DNA of 64,000 nt from Liolophura sinensis (taxonomy: Eukaryota > Mollusca > Polyplacophora > Chitonida > Chitonidae), in contig NC_088300.1 of NCBI RefSeq assembly GCF_032854445.1, positions 17,203,191-17,267,190 on the forward strand, written 5' to 3'. Numbering within the stretch: position 1 is the first letter of the stretch; every line of letters starts with the position of its first letter. The notes below the pieces were generated by a model, which was given only the letters and a program-made list of their open reading frames with translations, did not search any database and was not told the DNA's origin. Shown here piece after piece: positions 1-10,950 of the stretch. Position numbers and translations under genes: made by a program.

Positions 1-340
1 CAAAGTGTGGTGATTAGCATCTGGTAGCCAATAACGGGTGAAATACGGTCATACGGTGAGGGGTCGTATTCTTTTTCCCTTTAAGTTTCGGTCTTTTTCA
101 TCTGATGAATGTCACGCAGGCCTACGACTTTTAAGAATCCTGTATGTATAAGTTACATAACTAAAATCGCCCGATAAATCCAGTTTTCGTCCGCACACAT
201 TTTTTAAGCTAGCTGATATAGCTCAAATATGTGAACTACATTGCTCAATGTATGCACTACCAAAACAGCTCATATTCTTATTTTTCTTTACAATTCTGGT
301 AGGAATAAGTCTTAGTGAGTTTGTCATTCAAAAGAAGCGC

Positions 341-1389
341 CTTAAGGTCATGGACAAGACGTTATACAACCAATAAATGGGTGGCAGTTAATTTGCTATG
401 AAGCGATTAAGGTCACAGACAAGACCATATAGAATCCCGGCATAGGTCACACATGAAATGTTGTGGAGAGATTAGGGTCACAGACAAGACCTTATAGATT
501 CCCGGCTTAGGTCATACATGAAATGTTGTGGAGAGATTAGGGTCACAGACAAGACCTTATAGATTCCCGGCTTAGGTCATACATGAAATGTTGGTTGGAG
601 AGATTAGGCTCACAGACAAGACCTTACAGATTCCCGGCTTAGGTCATACATGAAATGTTGTGGAGAGATTAGGGTCACAGACAAGACCTTATAAATTCCC
701 GGCTTAGGTCATACATGAAATGTTGTGGAGAGATTAGGGTCACAGACAAGACCTTATAGATTCCCGGCTTAGGTCATATATGAAATGTTGTGGAGAGATT
801 AGGGTCACAGACAAGACCTTATAAATTCCCGGCTTAGGTCATACATGAAATGTTATGGAGAGATTAGGGTCACAGACAAGACCTTACAGATTCCCGGCTT
901 AGGTCATACATGAAATGTTGTGGAGAGATTAGGGTCACAGACAAGACCTTATAGATTCCCGGCTTAGGTCATACATGAAATGTTGTGGAGAGATTAGGGT
1001 CACAGACAAGACCTTATAGATTCCCGGCTTAGGTCATACATGAAATGTTGTGGAGAGATTAGGGACACAGACAAGACCTTATAAATTCCCGGCTTAGGTC
1101 ATACATGAAATGTTGTGGAGAGATTAGGGTCACAGACAAGACCTTATAAATTCCCGGCTTAGGTCATACATGAAATGTTGTGGAGAGATTAGGGTCACAG
1201 ACAAGATCTTATAATTTTCCGGCTTCAATCATACATGAAATGTTGTGGAGAGATTAGGGTCACAGACAAGACCTTATAGATTCCCGGCTTAGGTCATACA
1301 TGAAATGTTATGGAGAGATTAGGGTCACAGACAAGACCTTATAGAATCCTTGCCCAGGTCACACATAAAATGTTGGTTGAAGAGATAAG
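341..1389. repeat. 65-bp minisatellite, left part (about 15 copies)
   Basis: Tandem units of about 65 bp recur with a core GAGAGATTAGGGTCACAGAC and a second block CCCGGCTTAGGTCATACATG. Successive GAGAGATTAG cores begin at 531, 598, 663 and 728, so the period is 65 with one 67-bp unit that carries a 2-bp insertion. The first one or two units (341-470) are divergent and the middle units are nearly identical, as expected of an array homogenised from its centre. The array stops abruptly at about 1389, where retrotransposon leader sequence begins, and resumes at 6200. Confidence 0.95.
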
Positions 1390-1428
1390 GCGAGCATTTT
1401 GGCGAGCTTGCCAGTATAAGACGAATGT

Positions 1429-2535
1429 GTGCCCGTCAATAGTAGTGCGGCAATGGGTTATGTGGAGACAGAGCTCGAGATTAAGAGTTTATTGTACCAG
1501 CAGGCCCCAGAAAAACTACTTGATAAAATCAATAAGCTGAAGATTCCTGTGAAATTAGAAGACAGTGGGAAAACTGAGTGGCTACGCGCTATCGAAAAAT
1601 ACATAGCCGTATGCACTGCAGATGAGGAAGATGGACCACCACATCTAGGCCAGCTACTCAAAACTTCGAGGCGAAAACAGATCTGGGCTTGCCTGTGTTA
1701 AGGAAATTGCTCCGACGATAGATCAAAGAAGATTCAGCTACAGACCTGTATAAACTGTTGTGTGAAACAAGACAAGATACCAAAGAAGACACCTTAGACT
1801 TCACCTTGAGAATTCTGGACCTGGGACAAAAAGTTGTTTTTGCGTCACGAGAGGATGCTTCCAGGCTAATGTATGACGTTGCGTTCTATCCATACTGGCC
1901 GGAGGGATGTGATTATCAATCATGACGTGAAGGAGTTGTTGGAGGGAAACCCAAAAGATGAAGAAATTGTTGATGAAGTTACAATGTCCATGTCTGCGTA
2001 TGAAGAGAGACAAACCAAATAATGGTACAGTAAAAATCATGAAGGCCGGAGTACACTCAGTACAAGCAGATGGAAAAACAACCGGTGATGCAGTAGACAA
2101 TGTGACTGATCTTGTTCGTGACTTAAAAACAGAGGTTATGGCTATGAGAGAAGAACTAGCCAAGGATCAGACAAAAGGGGGCTGTCAAAATTGCAGAAAA
2201 TCTGTAACAGACAAATGTAATCACTGTTTTATTTGTGGATCAGAAGAAATTTTCAAGGCTGGATGTAAAGATAGAAAGCGTGTGGGAAACGACAACATGT
2301 CACCACATAGGGGAGAGTGATGACCAGGAATGGATCCCCACCAGGTTGTGTCCAGTGTGGCAAAATGCTGACAAAGGTGTTGCAGTGTACCAGATGTAAT
2401 TCCGTCGCATACTGTTCAATAGACTGTCAGACAGTACATTGACGAAGTCATAAACCTGTGTGTTCAGCCATTCAACAACTGGAAAGCGACGAGATTGTTT
2501 ACGGACAGAACCAACAAAAAGAACTCAAATACAGA
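1429..2535 (+). pseudogene. gag-like region with degenerate zinc knuckle and MYND-type finger
   Basis: An open stretch at 1429-1701 (90 codons) starts the region. A second open piece covers roughly 1730-1925 and a third runs 1958-2320, each in a shifted frame. Near 2240 a retroviral-type zinc knuckle is recognisable as C-x2-C-x4-x-x4-C, but the expected histidine is isoleucine. At 2347-2463 a further zinc-binding pattern has the spacing and residues of a MYND finger (C-x2-C, then C-x2-C, a VAYCS segment, D-C-Q, and H-K-x2-C), with one in-frame TGA at 2440-2442. The gag frame stays open to about 2535 and overlaps the protease frame by a -1 relation. That is typical of frameshift-expressed pol, but I see no perfect slippery heptamer. 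Confidence 0.75.
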
Positions 2536-3038
2536 TGATAAATTTAGTTGGCAACAGGTGTAAAATGCTGTGTACTTTAGAGGGAATAAAAACTGAAGTT
2601 CTGTGGGACACTGGGGCACCGGTGTGTCTCTTGCTACTTCACTGGGTTAAAGAACACTTACCTCAATCTGAAATAAAACCTATAGAAGATATCCTTGGAG
2701 ACAGTAATTTAACAGTATCAGTAGCTAATGGGATCAATATCCCATTCAAGGGTTGGATCCCAATAAACTTCCGTTTACTAGGATACAGTAGTAGTCAGGA
2801 ACTTAGTGTCCCATTCCTGGTGTCCGATGTAAAGGGTATGAGTGAGCCTATTATAGGATATAACGTGATCAAATTCTATGTGGACAACATTCGTGAAACT
2901 GGACTTGACTTTAAGGTTAATTTGATTCAGTCAGGTTTTCCCACTGTAGATAAGAGAACATTGACTGCTGTGGTTAGCTTACTTTATCAGAAAACAAACA
3001 CTTTATCAGAAAACAAACACACTTTATCAGAAAACTAA
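2460..3038 (+). pseudogene. retrotransposon aspartic protease region
   Basis: This open frame of about 192 codons contains the retropepsin active-site signature D-T-G-A (Asp at codon 50) inside a hydrophobic context. About 100 residues later comes a hydrophobic segment with the I-I-G-Y-N pattern that matches the conserved second half of retropepsins. It would process the Gag-Pol polyprotein in an active element. The last codons are a short duplication: three copies of a motif around ACTTTATCAGAAAAC, ending in a stop at 3036-3038. The frame is -1 relative to the upstream gag frame. There is no continuity into the reverse transcriptase, so this piece is a remnant. Confidence 0.85.
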
Positions 3039-3138
3039 AGGTAGCAACTAAAAGCTACAAAGTACCAGCCCGAGAGACTGTTGTGCTGAAATGTTTCACA
3101 AGATCGATGATCGTTAAGATGTAACTTTTGAGCCAAAT

Positions 3139-4265
3139 GTGGAGCATTTGTGGCCTGAAGGTGTAGAGGTTCATGGCTCATTGGTGACTGAGGGGCCAGG
3201 GAAGCTAAATCGGAAGACTGTTCCGGCGAGGCTGCCAATCCCAAGAATTCAGGATGCCTTAAACACTTTAGGAGGGAAATGCTGGTTTTCCCTACTGGAT
3301 CAAGGGAAAGCATACCGTCAATGGTTTGTAAAGGAAGAGTGTCGGGACATGACAGCATTCATTAGTCCTTGGGGACTGTACGAATGGAATAGGATTCCCT
3401 TCGGCCTTTCTGGTGGGCTTTGCGTCTTTCAATCCTTTTTTGGAGGAAATCTTCAGTGACATGCGGGACAAGATCTGCATTCCCTAGTTGGGAGATGTTC
3501 TCGTATTCAGCGATACCTTCGACGACTACCTTCAGCACACTAGACAAGTGCTTCGCCGGCAAGGGATGGCTATCGGATGGACCCGGCTGAGAAAGAGCCT
3601 GTGCGAAAACTCAAAGACACTCCTCCACAGACGGTAGGACAGCTGAGGCAGATGTTAGGCTTCCTCGGATATTACCGGAAATACTTGGCCAACTTTTCTA
3701 GACTGGCAGAAGTGCTGTATGATCTCTTGAAAAGGAAGGATTCCCCTCAGAAGTCAAAACTGTGTATAAAGTCCAAATACGCCCAAGTAGTTCCTAAACA
3801 AAGTATCCAGTGGACTGCAGAACATCAAGAAACTAGATGAACAGATTGATGATCTGCTGTCCGATCATGTCATGGCGTACCAAGATTTTGGTAAGAAGTT
3901 CATTCTTCATGTGGATGCAGCACACAAGGGCTTAGGAGCTGTGTTATACCAAACGAGGGACAATGGACAGTTCGCTGTGGTTGCCTATGGGTCGAGGACA
4001 TTAACTCCTACAGAACTATTACCTGCATTCGGGGAAATTAGAGTTCCTAGCCTTCAAATGGGCGATCTGCGAGAGATTTCGTGATTACCTGTATTACTCA
4101 CCTGGATTTGAGGTTTTCAGTGACAACAACCCATCGACTTATATTTTAACAAGAGCCAAACTGGACAGTACACGGCACAGATGGGTTGTCGAATTGTCAG
4201 ACTTCGAATTCAAAATAAGGTACAAACCAGGTAAAGCAAACTGTGAGGCTGTGAGGGTTTTCAAA
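3139..4265 (+). pseudogene. reverse transcriptase and RNase H remnants
   Basis: At 3139-3459 the fingers/palm region of a Ty3/gypsy reverse transcriptase is visible: an F-S-L-L-D-Q-G-K-A-Y motif around the first catalytic aspartate, then a T-A-F-I-x-P-W-G-L-Y-E-W stretch and the I-P-F-G-L motif. The catalytic box normally reading Y-x-D-D is destroyed: the first codon is TAG (3485-3487) and the first aspartate is glycine. The thumb/connection segment (L-G-F-L-G-Y-Y-R-K-Y) lies at 3577-3760. RNase H follows at 3872-4260, with its first aspartate retained in H-V-D-A and a frameshift near 4020. The order and motifs are diagnostic; the enzyme cannot be functional. Confidence 0.92.
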
Positions 4266-4679
4266 GATGCCTCTTGATATCAATGAAGCCAGGAAACAGC
4301 ACCCAGAGGTCATCGCCCAGGATGCCTTGCAAGCTATCTTTCGTGGTGTAAATACTACAACCTGTCCGGACAATGTTCTAATCGCTTCTGTGTCTAGTGA
4401 TGTAAACCTTGTGGCAGAGTTTAAGGTGACCGAATGTGCTACACCTTTGCAAAGAATACCGTTGCAAGAGATTGTTAAGGCGCAGAAGGGCGATGAAGAC
4501 ATTGGTGTTGTGATACCGCATGTCAGAACTGGTAAGCGCCCTTCATTCAGTCAGGCGAAAGTACCTTTACAACTGCTGAAAGAATTCAGCAGGCCGAGCT
4601 GGGTGAGCTCGTGAGGAAGAACACGTTACCTTGAGTAACAGAACGTACTCAGATTGCGCTTCCAAAGAAGTGGCGAATA

Positions 4680-5530
4680 CTTGTTATGAAAGAACTGCAT
4701 AACAATATGGGACACAAGGGCGCTGAGCGAGTGATCTCACTGATACGAGAGCGATTCTACTGGCGTAAGACGGCGGCTGAGGTAGAACATTACGTGAACA
4801 GTGAGTGTGGGTGTCTCAAGGACAAAAGGTGCCAAACAAAGCTACTCGAGCACCTCTCCAACCAATTGTGACCAGCTCACCGTTCGAAGTGGTGTGCAAT
4901 GACTTTGTCTATCTGGATAAAGCTAAGGGCGGGTTCGAGTACTTGTTAGTAGTTTACTGACTCTACTCTACGCTTACTCTACATTACTCGCTTTGCGCAA
5001 GAGTACCCCATAAGGAATAAAGCTGGGAAAACTGCGGCTAAACGGATTTCAGTGACTTTACTCCCCGGTTCGGTTTTCCGGCACATCTTCGCCACGATCA
5101 AGGTGGGGAATTCCAGAACGAGTTGTTTTTTTTACCTACAGAAACCTTGTGGAATGGTTAGTTCGAGAACAACCCACAAGGGTATCACCCACAAGGAATC
5201 GGGAAGGCAGATCGGACAATTTTAGGTATGTTGAAAACCTTGTCCTCTAGAGAGAAGCCTAAGTGGAAAGAAAACGTGAACAAACTTGTACACGCCCACA
5301 ACTGTACGAAGAATGATTCTACAGGTTATTCGCCGTTTTTCCTATTGTTCGGACGATCTCCTCGTCTTCCTGTGGATATCTTGTTTGACACTTGTTTGAC
5401 ACGTCATTGAGTGGGAAACAAGTATGAGACAAGCGTACAGATTGGCTTCTGAAACAGCAGCAAAATCAGCAGCCAATGGCAAGAAGAACTACGTGGGCCA
5501 CATTGCAACCAGTGTGTCAGAGAATTGAAG
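4680..5530 (+). pseudogene. integrase remnant
   Basis: 4686-4871 encodes the zinc-binding N-terminal domain of a retroviral-type integrase, with an H-x4-H pair and a C-G-C that replaces the usual C-x2-C. The catalytic core follows in pieces: a segment around 4880-4960 with N-D-F in the position of the first catalytic aspartate, a frameshift and stop near 4958, then a block around 5095-5150 with D-Q-G-G-E-F that supplies the second aspartate region. The C-terminal part of the core (S-T-G-Y-S-P-F-F-L-L-F-G-R) is at 5228-5410. The disruptions rule out activity. Confidence 0.9.
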
Positions 5531-5957
5531 ACTTGATTGTTGGGACTGTGAACTGTGGCATTTAAGTGTTAAATAGCATTTCTTTTATAGATTTTGCAGT
5601 TTAAGTTTTGAACTGATCCAGAACATTGGGATTGTTGAATTTTTAGAAGAAGTTATGATCAGTTACAGTTGATTCACCTGTTGAGTGTTACAAGGGCACG
5701 AGACTTTAAAAGTGATCCACTGAAAAAGTTAGTGTTTTAACGCTTTTTTTAGAAAAGATTGGAAAACATGCAAGGTAATGTAATCTTCCTACCTAAGGTT
5801 AGAAGTAGAATCACATGAATCTGTTGAGAATAGAAATTTGACATGGATTTTGTTAGACTGGCCATCTAATAATTGATGTGATGTAGCTATAGATTTGGTG
5901 GAATCAGTTGAATGACCCTAGCTAATGTCGGGACGACATTTATTTAGAGGGGGAGAG

Positions 5958-6173
5958 TGAAGCGATCGTAGGTAATTAGCAATGTTGTTCTAAGGGACAT
6001 AACCCTTAGGTGTTACAAAGGAGAGGAATCCCCAACAAATGCCTTGACACTGAATGAAACGATCGTTCTGATTGGTTGATCGGGAGGATGAGACTGGTTG
6101 TCCGCCTTCTTCCATTAAAAGTTCTATGCCATCTAAATAATTTGTCTCGTCTCGTCTGTGTTACAGCCCTACA
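5958..6173 (+). repeat. candidate LTR (216 bp) preceded by a polypurine tract
   Basis: A purine run AGAGGGGGAGAG (5946-5957) ends exactly where a block begins with TG (5958). The block ends with CA followed by A (6171-6173), as LTRs usually begin TG and end CA. The next bases, TTGCGCCAGACC (from 6174), resemble a primer-binding site, which normally follows a 5' LTR and not a 3' LTR. No matching LTR is seen on the left side of the element. Confidence 0.6.
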
Positions 6174-6199
6174 TTGCGCCAGACCATAGGAAGGGCAAC

Positions 6200-6440
6200 A
6201 AATGTTGAGAGATTAGGGTCATAGATAAGACCTTACAGAATCCCGGCGTAGGTCACACATGAAGTGTTGAGGACATATTAAGGTCACAGACAAGGCCTTA
6301 TAGAATCGTCAGCAAGGTGACAGGTGAAATGCTGTGGATATATTAAGGACATACACAAGACCTTATATAATCGCCAGCAAGGGGACGAGTGAAATGTTGT
6401 AGAGGAATATGGGTCAGGAACAAGACATTTAAATCGCTAA
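6200..6440. repeat. 65-bp minisatellite, right part (about 3.5 copies)
   Basis: The same unit as at 341-1389 resumes immediately after the retroelement, beginning AAATGTTGAGAGATTAGGG. It shows the same block order (ACAAGACCTTA, then CCCGGCGTAGGTCACACATG). The copies become more divergent to the right, mirroring the divergent left edge, so the two parts were probably one array before the insertion. Confidence 0.9.
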
Positions 6441-8087
6441 CAGGGCTAACAGAATTTATGCTACTGATAAAATTTGATATCTCTTACTCGGTTATTGATT
6501 AAATTTGCCATTTATTGCTAATTTACATATGATGTAATGACAGTCACTTGCCTATTGCTAGCTGTACGGACCTATGTTAATGATATGGAGTGATGACGGT
6601 CAACTGCCTATTGTTTGGCTGAAAGGACCTACGCTCTTGATATAGTGTGATGACAACTAAGGGTTTGTGTTGTTGGTATATTATACTATGATGTCATCAT
6701 CGTCACTGCTTATTCTGCCGCTGGCTTATGGAATCGTCCGTAGTTTTACATGTAAACGTTTTTGTGAGTAACGAGTGTGCCAACAGGACAAAATATAGTT
6801 GCTATGGTAGTTACGCGCACATTTAAGCTTTCTACGCAGATTGTACGATCGGTCTTACGAAAATAAGGACACCTCAATCAGCTACATCATGGAAGGAGTA
6901 AATCTGCAGAGAAGTTTAGTTCGGCAAGTTTTTTGCTGAAAGTGACCCGTGCATCAGCGTGATCTACTGTCCTATTTGGAGACCTTCCGTTATGCATGGG
7001 GTCAACGAGACTGGGGGAATACCTCATGGATAATGCATATGACTGTACAGTGGACAGACATACCAGTTTATATGAGAGTTAATAATCATGGTTATCGGAA
7101 TGTTTTACAGGTACTTACGGGCAATCAGTTCAGTCCCATGAATGAATCATTTTCAAATGCAGTAATTATGTTAAAACAAATTTTTACAGATATAGCAAAC
7201 AAAAGAGTCCTTTGTTTACGAATAACTTTATTTACAATCCACATATTCGTAAAGAATAGCAACATCCAAGTACTTGTAGTCTTCGGCGGAAAATGAAACA
7301 ATAATTCCCCGGGTAATTATTACAATACACTCTGTCCGATGTATTGATATTAACCGAAAGCGCAGCCCGTTATACTTAGTGATACATTGCAGGGGAATAA
7401 CTTATTATCAGTTATAAGGCTATTGAATACATCCTGATATATTTTCAGCACATTGTGATATCATACTTTGTATGCAAAGCTAACTAAATCCCAGATATCC
7501 TTTAATAGTTTGACGTAAGTAAATAATAAAAGCAATAATAGCATGATTTTAACATAGGCTAAACTAGAAGGCAAATCTTATTCTTTGCATGTATACACGC
7601 AAGGTCGTGAATCATAATAACGGTAGGAACATGAAAATGTTTAGTAGTTCAGTAGTGAAGAATGTCAATTAGAGTACAAAAATGAAAATCATGTAAGCAC
7701 AACTACTGCCAGCATGGCGCCAGTACTTCTTATTAATACTTTTTTTCTAATACTTTATTGCTTAATTTCATTACACGAAGTAACAATTGTGCAAATTTTG
7801 TGTTAAACAGGTTCAAATAACAAACCATACATATGTTGGAACAATATAAATGCATAAATGGTCTGGTTCTGTTATAACGCTTGGTGTCACTTTTAAGAAA
7901 ATGAAACGTTTTATGAAAAAATGTGGGACTGGTGATTAAGTTTGACAAGTACGTACAAATTATTTATTACCATTACTTGAAGGAAAGCCTGCAGTGTGGA
8001 GTATTGTGTTGTTTGGTGTAACGCTAATCTTTTCAGGTTAAATTAATCGTTTTACAGGGACAATAAAATATATTTATTTATGTCGTC

Positions 8088-8175
8088 CATTGGTGTTTTC
8101 ATCCCATATTCAAGAAAATCGCACTTACACGACGGCGGTCAGAATTATGGTATACAGGAGGAAACCGGTCAGATG
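8088..8175 (-). mobile_element. tRNA-SINE 3' fragment
   Basis: The stretch matches the reverse complement of the window's common SINE tail: TTGGTGTTTT, then ATTCAAGAA, CACTTACACGACGGCGG and a GGAGGAAACCGG block. It is diverged and lacks the tRNA-like head. Confidence 0.75.
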
Positions 8176-9094
8176 TGGGGAATACCGACCCAATAAAATA
8201 TAGCACAATGATATAAATACACATATGTATAAATATATGGTTTTGTGGTGAGTTTTAACCACGGTATATTGAATTAGTGGCAATGTTTCACGGATGTAAC
8301 AAATGTTCCATGCATGCATCATAAATATTATTACAGCGGTGGATGACTTCTTTATCACAAGCACGAGACAACTTAACTAACTTGTTTCCGAAACGATATA
8401 CAGTATTGAAACCAGCTTTTCCTACCAAGCTGCATTTTGCGGTGGATGCCTGTACAGAACACTTTGTTTGGCCTATAATAATTGAATCTTAAACATTAAT
8501 AAAGATTTGAACGACTTTTTACGTTTGTTTCAGCTATTTTCAGATTCTTAGGAATGTGCACTGAAACAAAAGGATATCTGGTTATAAATATACAATTTAA
8601 AGCAAAAAAAAATGTAATATAATTATGATTCATTATGTCTTTGATTGATTTTGTACGCCACACGAGGTGATACGTAAGTATTTTTGGATATAGTTGCCCG
8701 CTGAATCCAGTCAGTTATGCATTTACAATATTAACACTCTTCTTCACTGCAGTGAATTCTTTAAAACGTTTGAGTGGAAAATGCCATTAAGAGCAGCAAA
8801 TAAAAGCGACTTTTTGCGAAATGTTGCAGATTCACGATTTTTTAATATTTTCTGCAATGAATTAAGTGCATTTAATGTATTCTGTACGCAATAAAAGTTA
8901 GATGCTCTCGCAGTTGTAAGTACATCCTTTATAAATGATGTTTATACCGCCTTGTTTACAATAGGTTTGACATTGTTGAAATACGGGCAATATAGTGCTA
9001 ATGATGAAGCGTATTTGATGCCAATTGCTCGGCTTCAAATGAAGTGTTTTTGTTTACCGCGTTTAACTCCTATAAAACGAAATAACTATGGGGC

Positions 9095-9370
9095 ATGGAG
9101 GTTGAAAACAGTGACCAGTGCGCCTTGATACTGAATTTTGCTGCCCAATTAAATTTAAATCCACTACAGCATCCTAAAAACGGCAAATGTGGGACTTCAG
9201 TGGTAAGATTGATGGACTATGAATCCTCACAGTTGAATGACTACCGGTGTAACTCGACATTTACTCTATTAACAACACGTAATGTGCAGCTACCACCAGG
9301 TATATTTAAGCAGAAGGACAGATGGTTGCTTGTTAAAAGTAAAACTCTCCGTGCACTATACAAATGTTGA
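9095..9370 (+). CDS. weak candidate first exon or short ORF, unknown
   Basis: A 91-codon frame begins with ATG at 9095. A TATA-like CTATAAAAC lies about 25 bp upstream (around 9070), which would place a start site very close to the ATG. Within the frame, GTG followed by GTAAGA (around 9202) is a good 5' splice site at codon phase 0, so only about the first 36 codons might be coding. I recognise no domain. It may be chance in AT-rich DNA. Confidence 0.15.
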   Translation: MEVENSDQCALILNFAAQLNLNPLQHPKNGKCGTSVVRLMDYESSQLNDYRCNSTFTLLTTRNVQLPPGIFKQKDRWLLVKSKTLRALYKC

Positions 9371-10520
9371 TAAGGTACCTCAGCTAAAACGACCAGATAG
9401 ACTACACACATACTAGTACTAAAAGTTTATGTGTAGCTATTCAAGTGAATTCTTTAAGAAATGAAATCTAATATTGGGTTACAGCATGATGGTAAAGCCC
9501 GAACACCAAGTATCGCTCCTCAGCTCATGAAGTGAGAGCTACACGTACCTGTGTCATCTTTTACATCATTGCCGGGTATAAAGCATTACCTTAATTTTGT
9601 GGGTCGAGAGAAGATAGTTACATCTTTACATTGCAAAGCTAGAACGAATCAGTTATTCGACACTATGGATCACGACTCAAAAGAGGATTTCAAATCATAC
9701 GATATACATATGCATTTTCATTATCACTGAAAATTGGTTTCATAATTTATAAATCTTTAATTCCATTTTATATGTTGCTTGGAAATTGTTTTTCATGCTT
9801 TTACTTGCAGCAGTACTTGTTTGAATAGTCAGTTTTTAGATTACCACCGGTGTATGTATGATAATAGCATAAGACATCCTTCGTCTTGTGAAAGTTTCTA
9901 ACCTAGCCAATTTGCAAAGCGGCATAACTGACTAACCATCATGGCAATGGGGAGCGCATATTAATAGAGGCACCACTCTGAACGGCCGCCATGTTTGTTC
10001 ATTATGACTTACACAGCCATACTTAGTTCGAGTAGGCATGCTAATGATAGGATAACCAAAGCAAATTGTAGTGATCTTTAATACAATTCGCCTATTAAAG
10101 TGAGGCCCAAATCATTTTTTGTGATATCCGTTTTTTAGTAGTAAAACGACCTTGACGTGCGATTTGATGATAAAGTCACCATATTTGACTTTCTTAGAAC
10201 TAAGCTTAAACTGTAATCAGTGTTAAACAATTGAAACCTTGAAATCTACTACAGACAACTGTTTAAATTATGTGCAATGTTTAAAGGATCTCACATGTCA
10301 AAAAGCCGCACAAACACAAAACATTTCTGTGATATATGTTTGAAGGATTTGGGGTTAGTGTAGATTCATTTCTACAAATTTAAAGATAATCTTTTACAAT
10401 CCATACACAAATGCTAGCATCCTCCTGAAGTTGGCTTCGGTTACCATTTCGGAAAGAGTTAAGTCATATTTACCTTTAACTCTTTTGCTTTGATTTTCTC
10501 AAGGAAGCATTTCTCTCCAG

Positions 10521-10575
10521 AAAGATATTGAGCAATTTAGCAAACCAAGAAAAAGATTTCTCTTCCATGAAGAAG
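10521..10575 (+). CDS. candidate 55-nt internal exon
   Basis: A strong acceptor (CATTTCTCTCCAG) ends at 10520 and a strong donor (GAAG followed by GTAAGC) begins at 10576. The 55 nt between read as a charged peptide rich in Lys, Arg, Phe and Glu when taken from phase 0 and ending in phase 1. No partner exon could be tied to it. It could belong to the same + strand gene as the exons at 13.4-15.5 kb. Confidence 0.25.
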
Positions 10576-10740
10576 GTAAGCAATACTTCCGTAACCAGGA
10601 AAACTTCACTGATTTTATTTAAATTGTCTTCTGAAAGGTACGTCTCTTCGCTTTCGTTTTCCTTAATAACTCAGGCATTTTACGACTGTGGAAATTGATT
10701 GTTTGAAGGGGATGTAAAGCAAGCCGATTTACAATCACCT

Positions 10741-10950
10741 TTAGACCGCTTCGGTGGCATAATGGTTAGAGTGTCCGACTCGAAATCGGGAGACCTAGTA
10801 ATCAAAGAAGTTTAAAATTGGTATTTTGTTGCTACCTCGCTAACTGAGAGAGTTAGGGCAAAGAAATAAGAGTGGTTGACCCGGTGTCATAATGTGACGG
10901 CGCGGGGGGTCATGCCTGCCTCCTCAGCCGAGGTATGTCACAATAAGGCA
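10741..10950 (+). mobile_element. tRNA-derived SINE of a second type
   Basis: A tRNA-like A-box region (GGTGGCATAATGGTTAGAG) is followed by an anticodon-arm-like stretch (GACTCGAAATCGG) and then a body unrelated to the common SINE of this window (around ACTGAGAGAGTTAGGGCAAAG and GGTGTCATAATGTGACGGCG). The B box is not intact, so this is not a tRNA gene. Confidence 0.55.

Larger units (their letters stand above)
1390..6199 (+). mobile_element. degenerate Ty3/gypsy LTR retrotransposon inside the minisatellite
   Basis: In order on the + strand the segment shows leader-like sequence, a gag region, aspartic protease, reverse transcriptase, RNase H, integrase, a polypurine tract and one LTR-like block. 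This protease-RT-RNase H-integrase order is that of Ty3/gypsy (Metaviridae) elements. Every domain is interrupted by stops or frameshifts, so the copy is dead. No second LTR is present on the left, where the minisatellite abuts a leader. To the right of the LTR a primer-binding-site-like stretch (from 6174) precedes the resumed minisatellite. The clade was not assigned. Confidence 0.93.
6441..10500. other. AT-rich region without a convincing gene
   Basis: I see no supported gene here. A 115-codon open frame at 6949-7296 has no recognisable motif and no clear splice or promoter signals. A SINE fragment lies at 8088-8175 and a weak exon candidate at 9095. The rest is unique-looking AT-rich sequence. 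Confidence 0.6.

Noticed and set aside
341-1389. CRISPR-like array
   Set aside because: Repeats are directly adjacent 65-bp units without unique spacers, and the setting is eukaryotic.
10741-10815. tRNA gene
   Set aside because: The A-box and anticodon arm are tRNA-like, but the B box and acceptor stem are missing and a SINE body follows.
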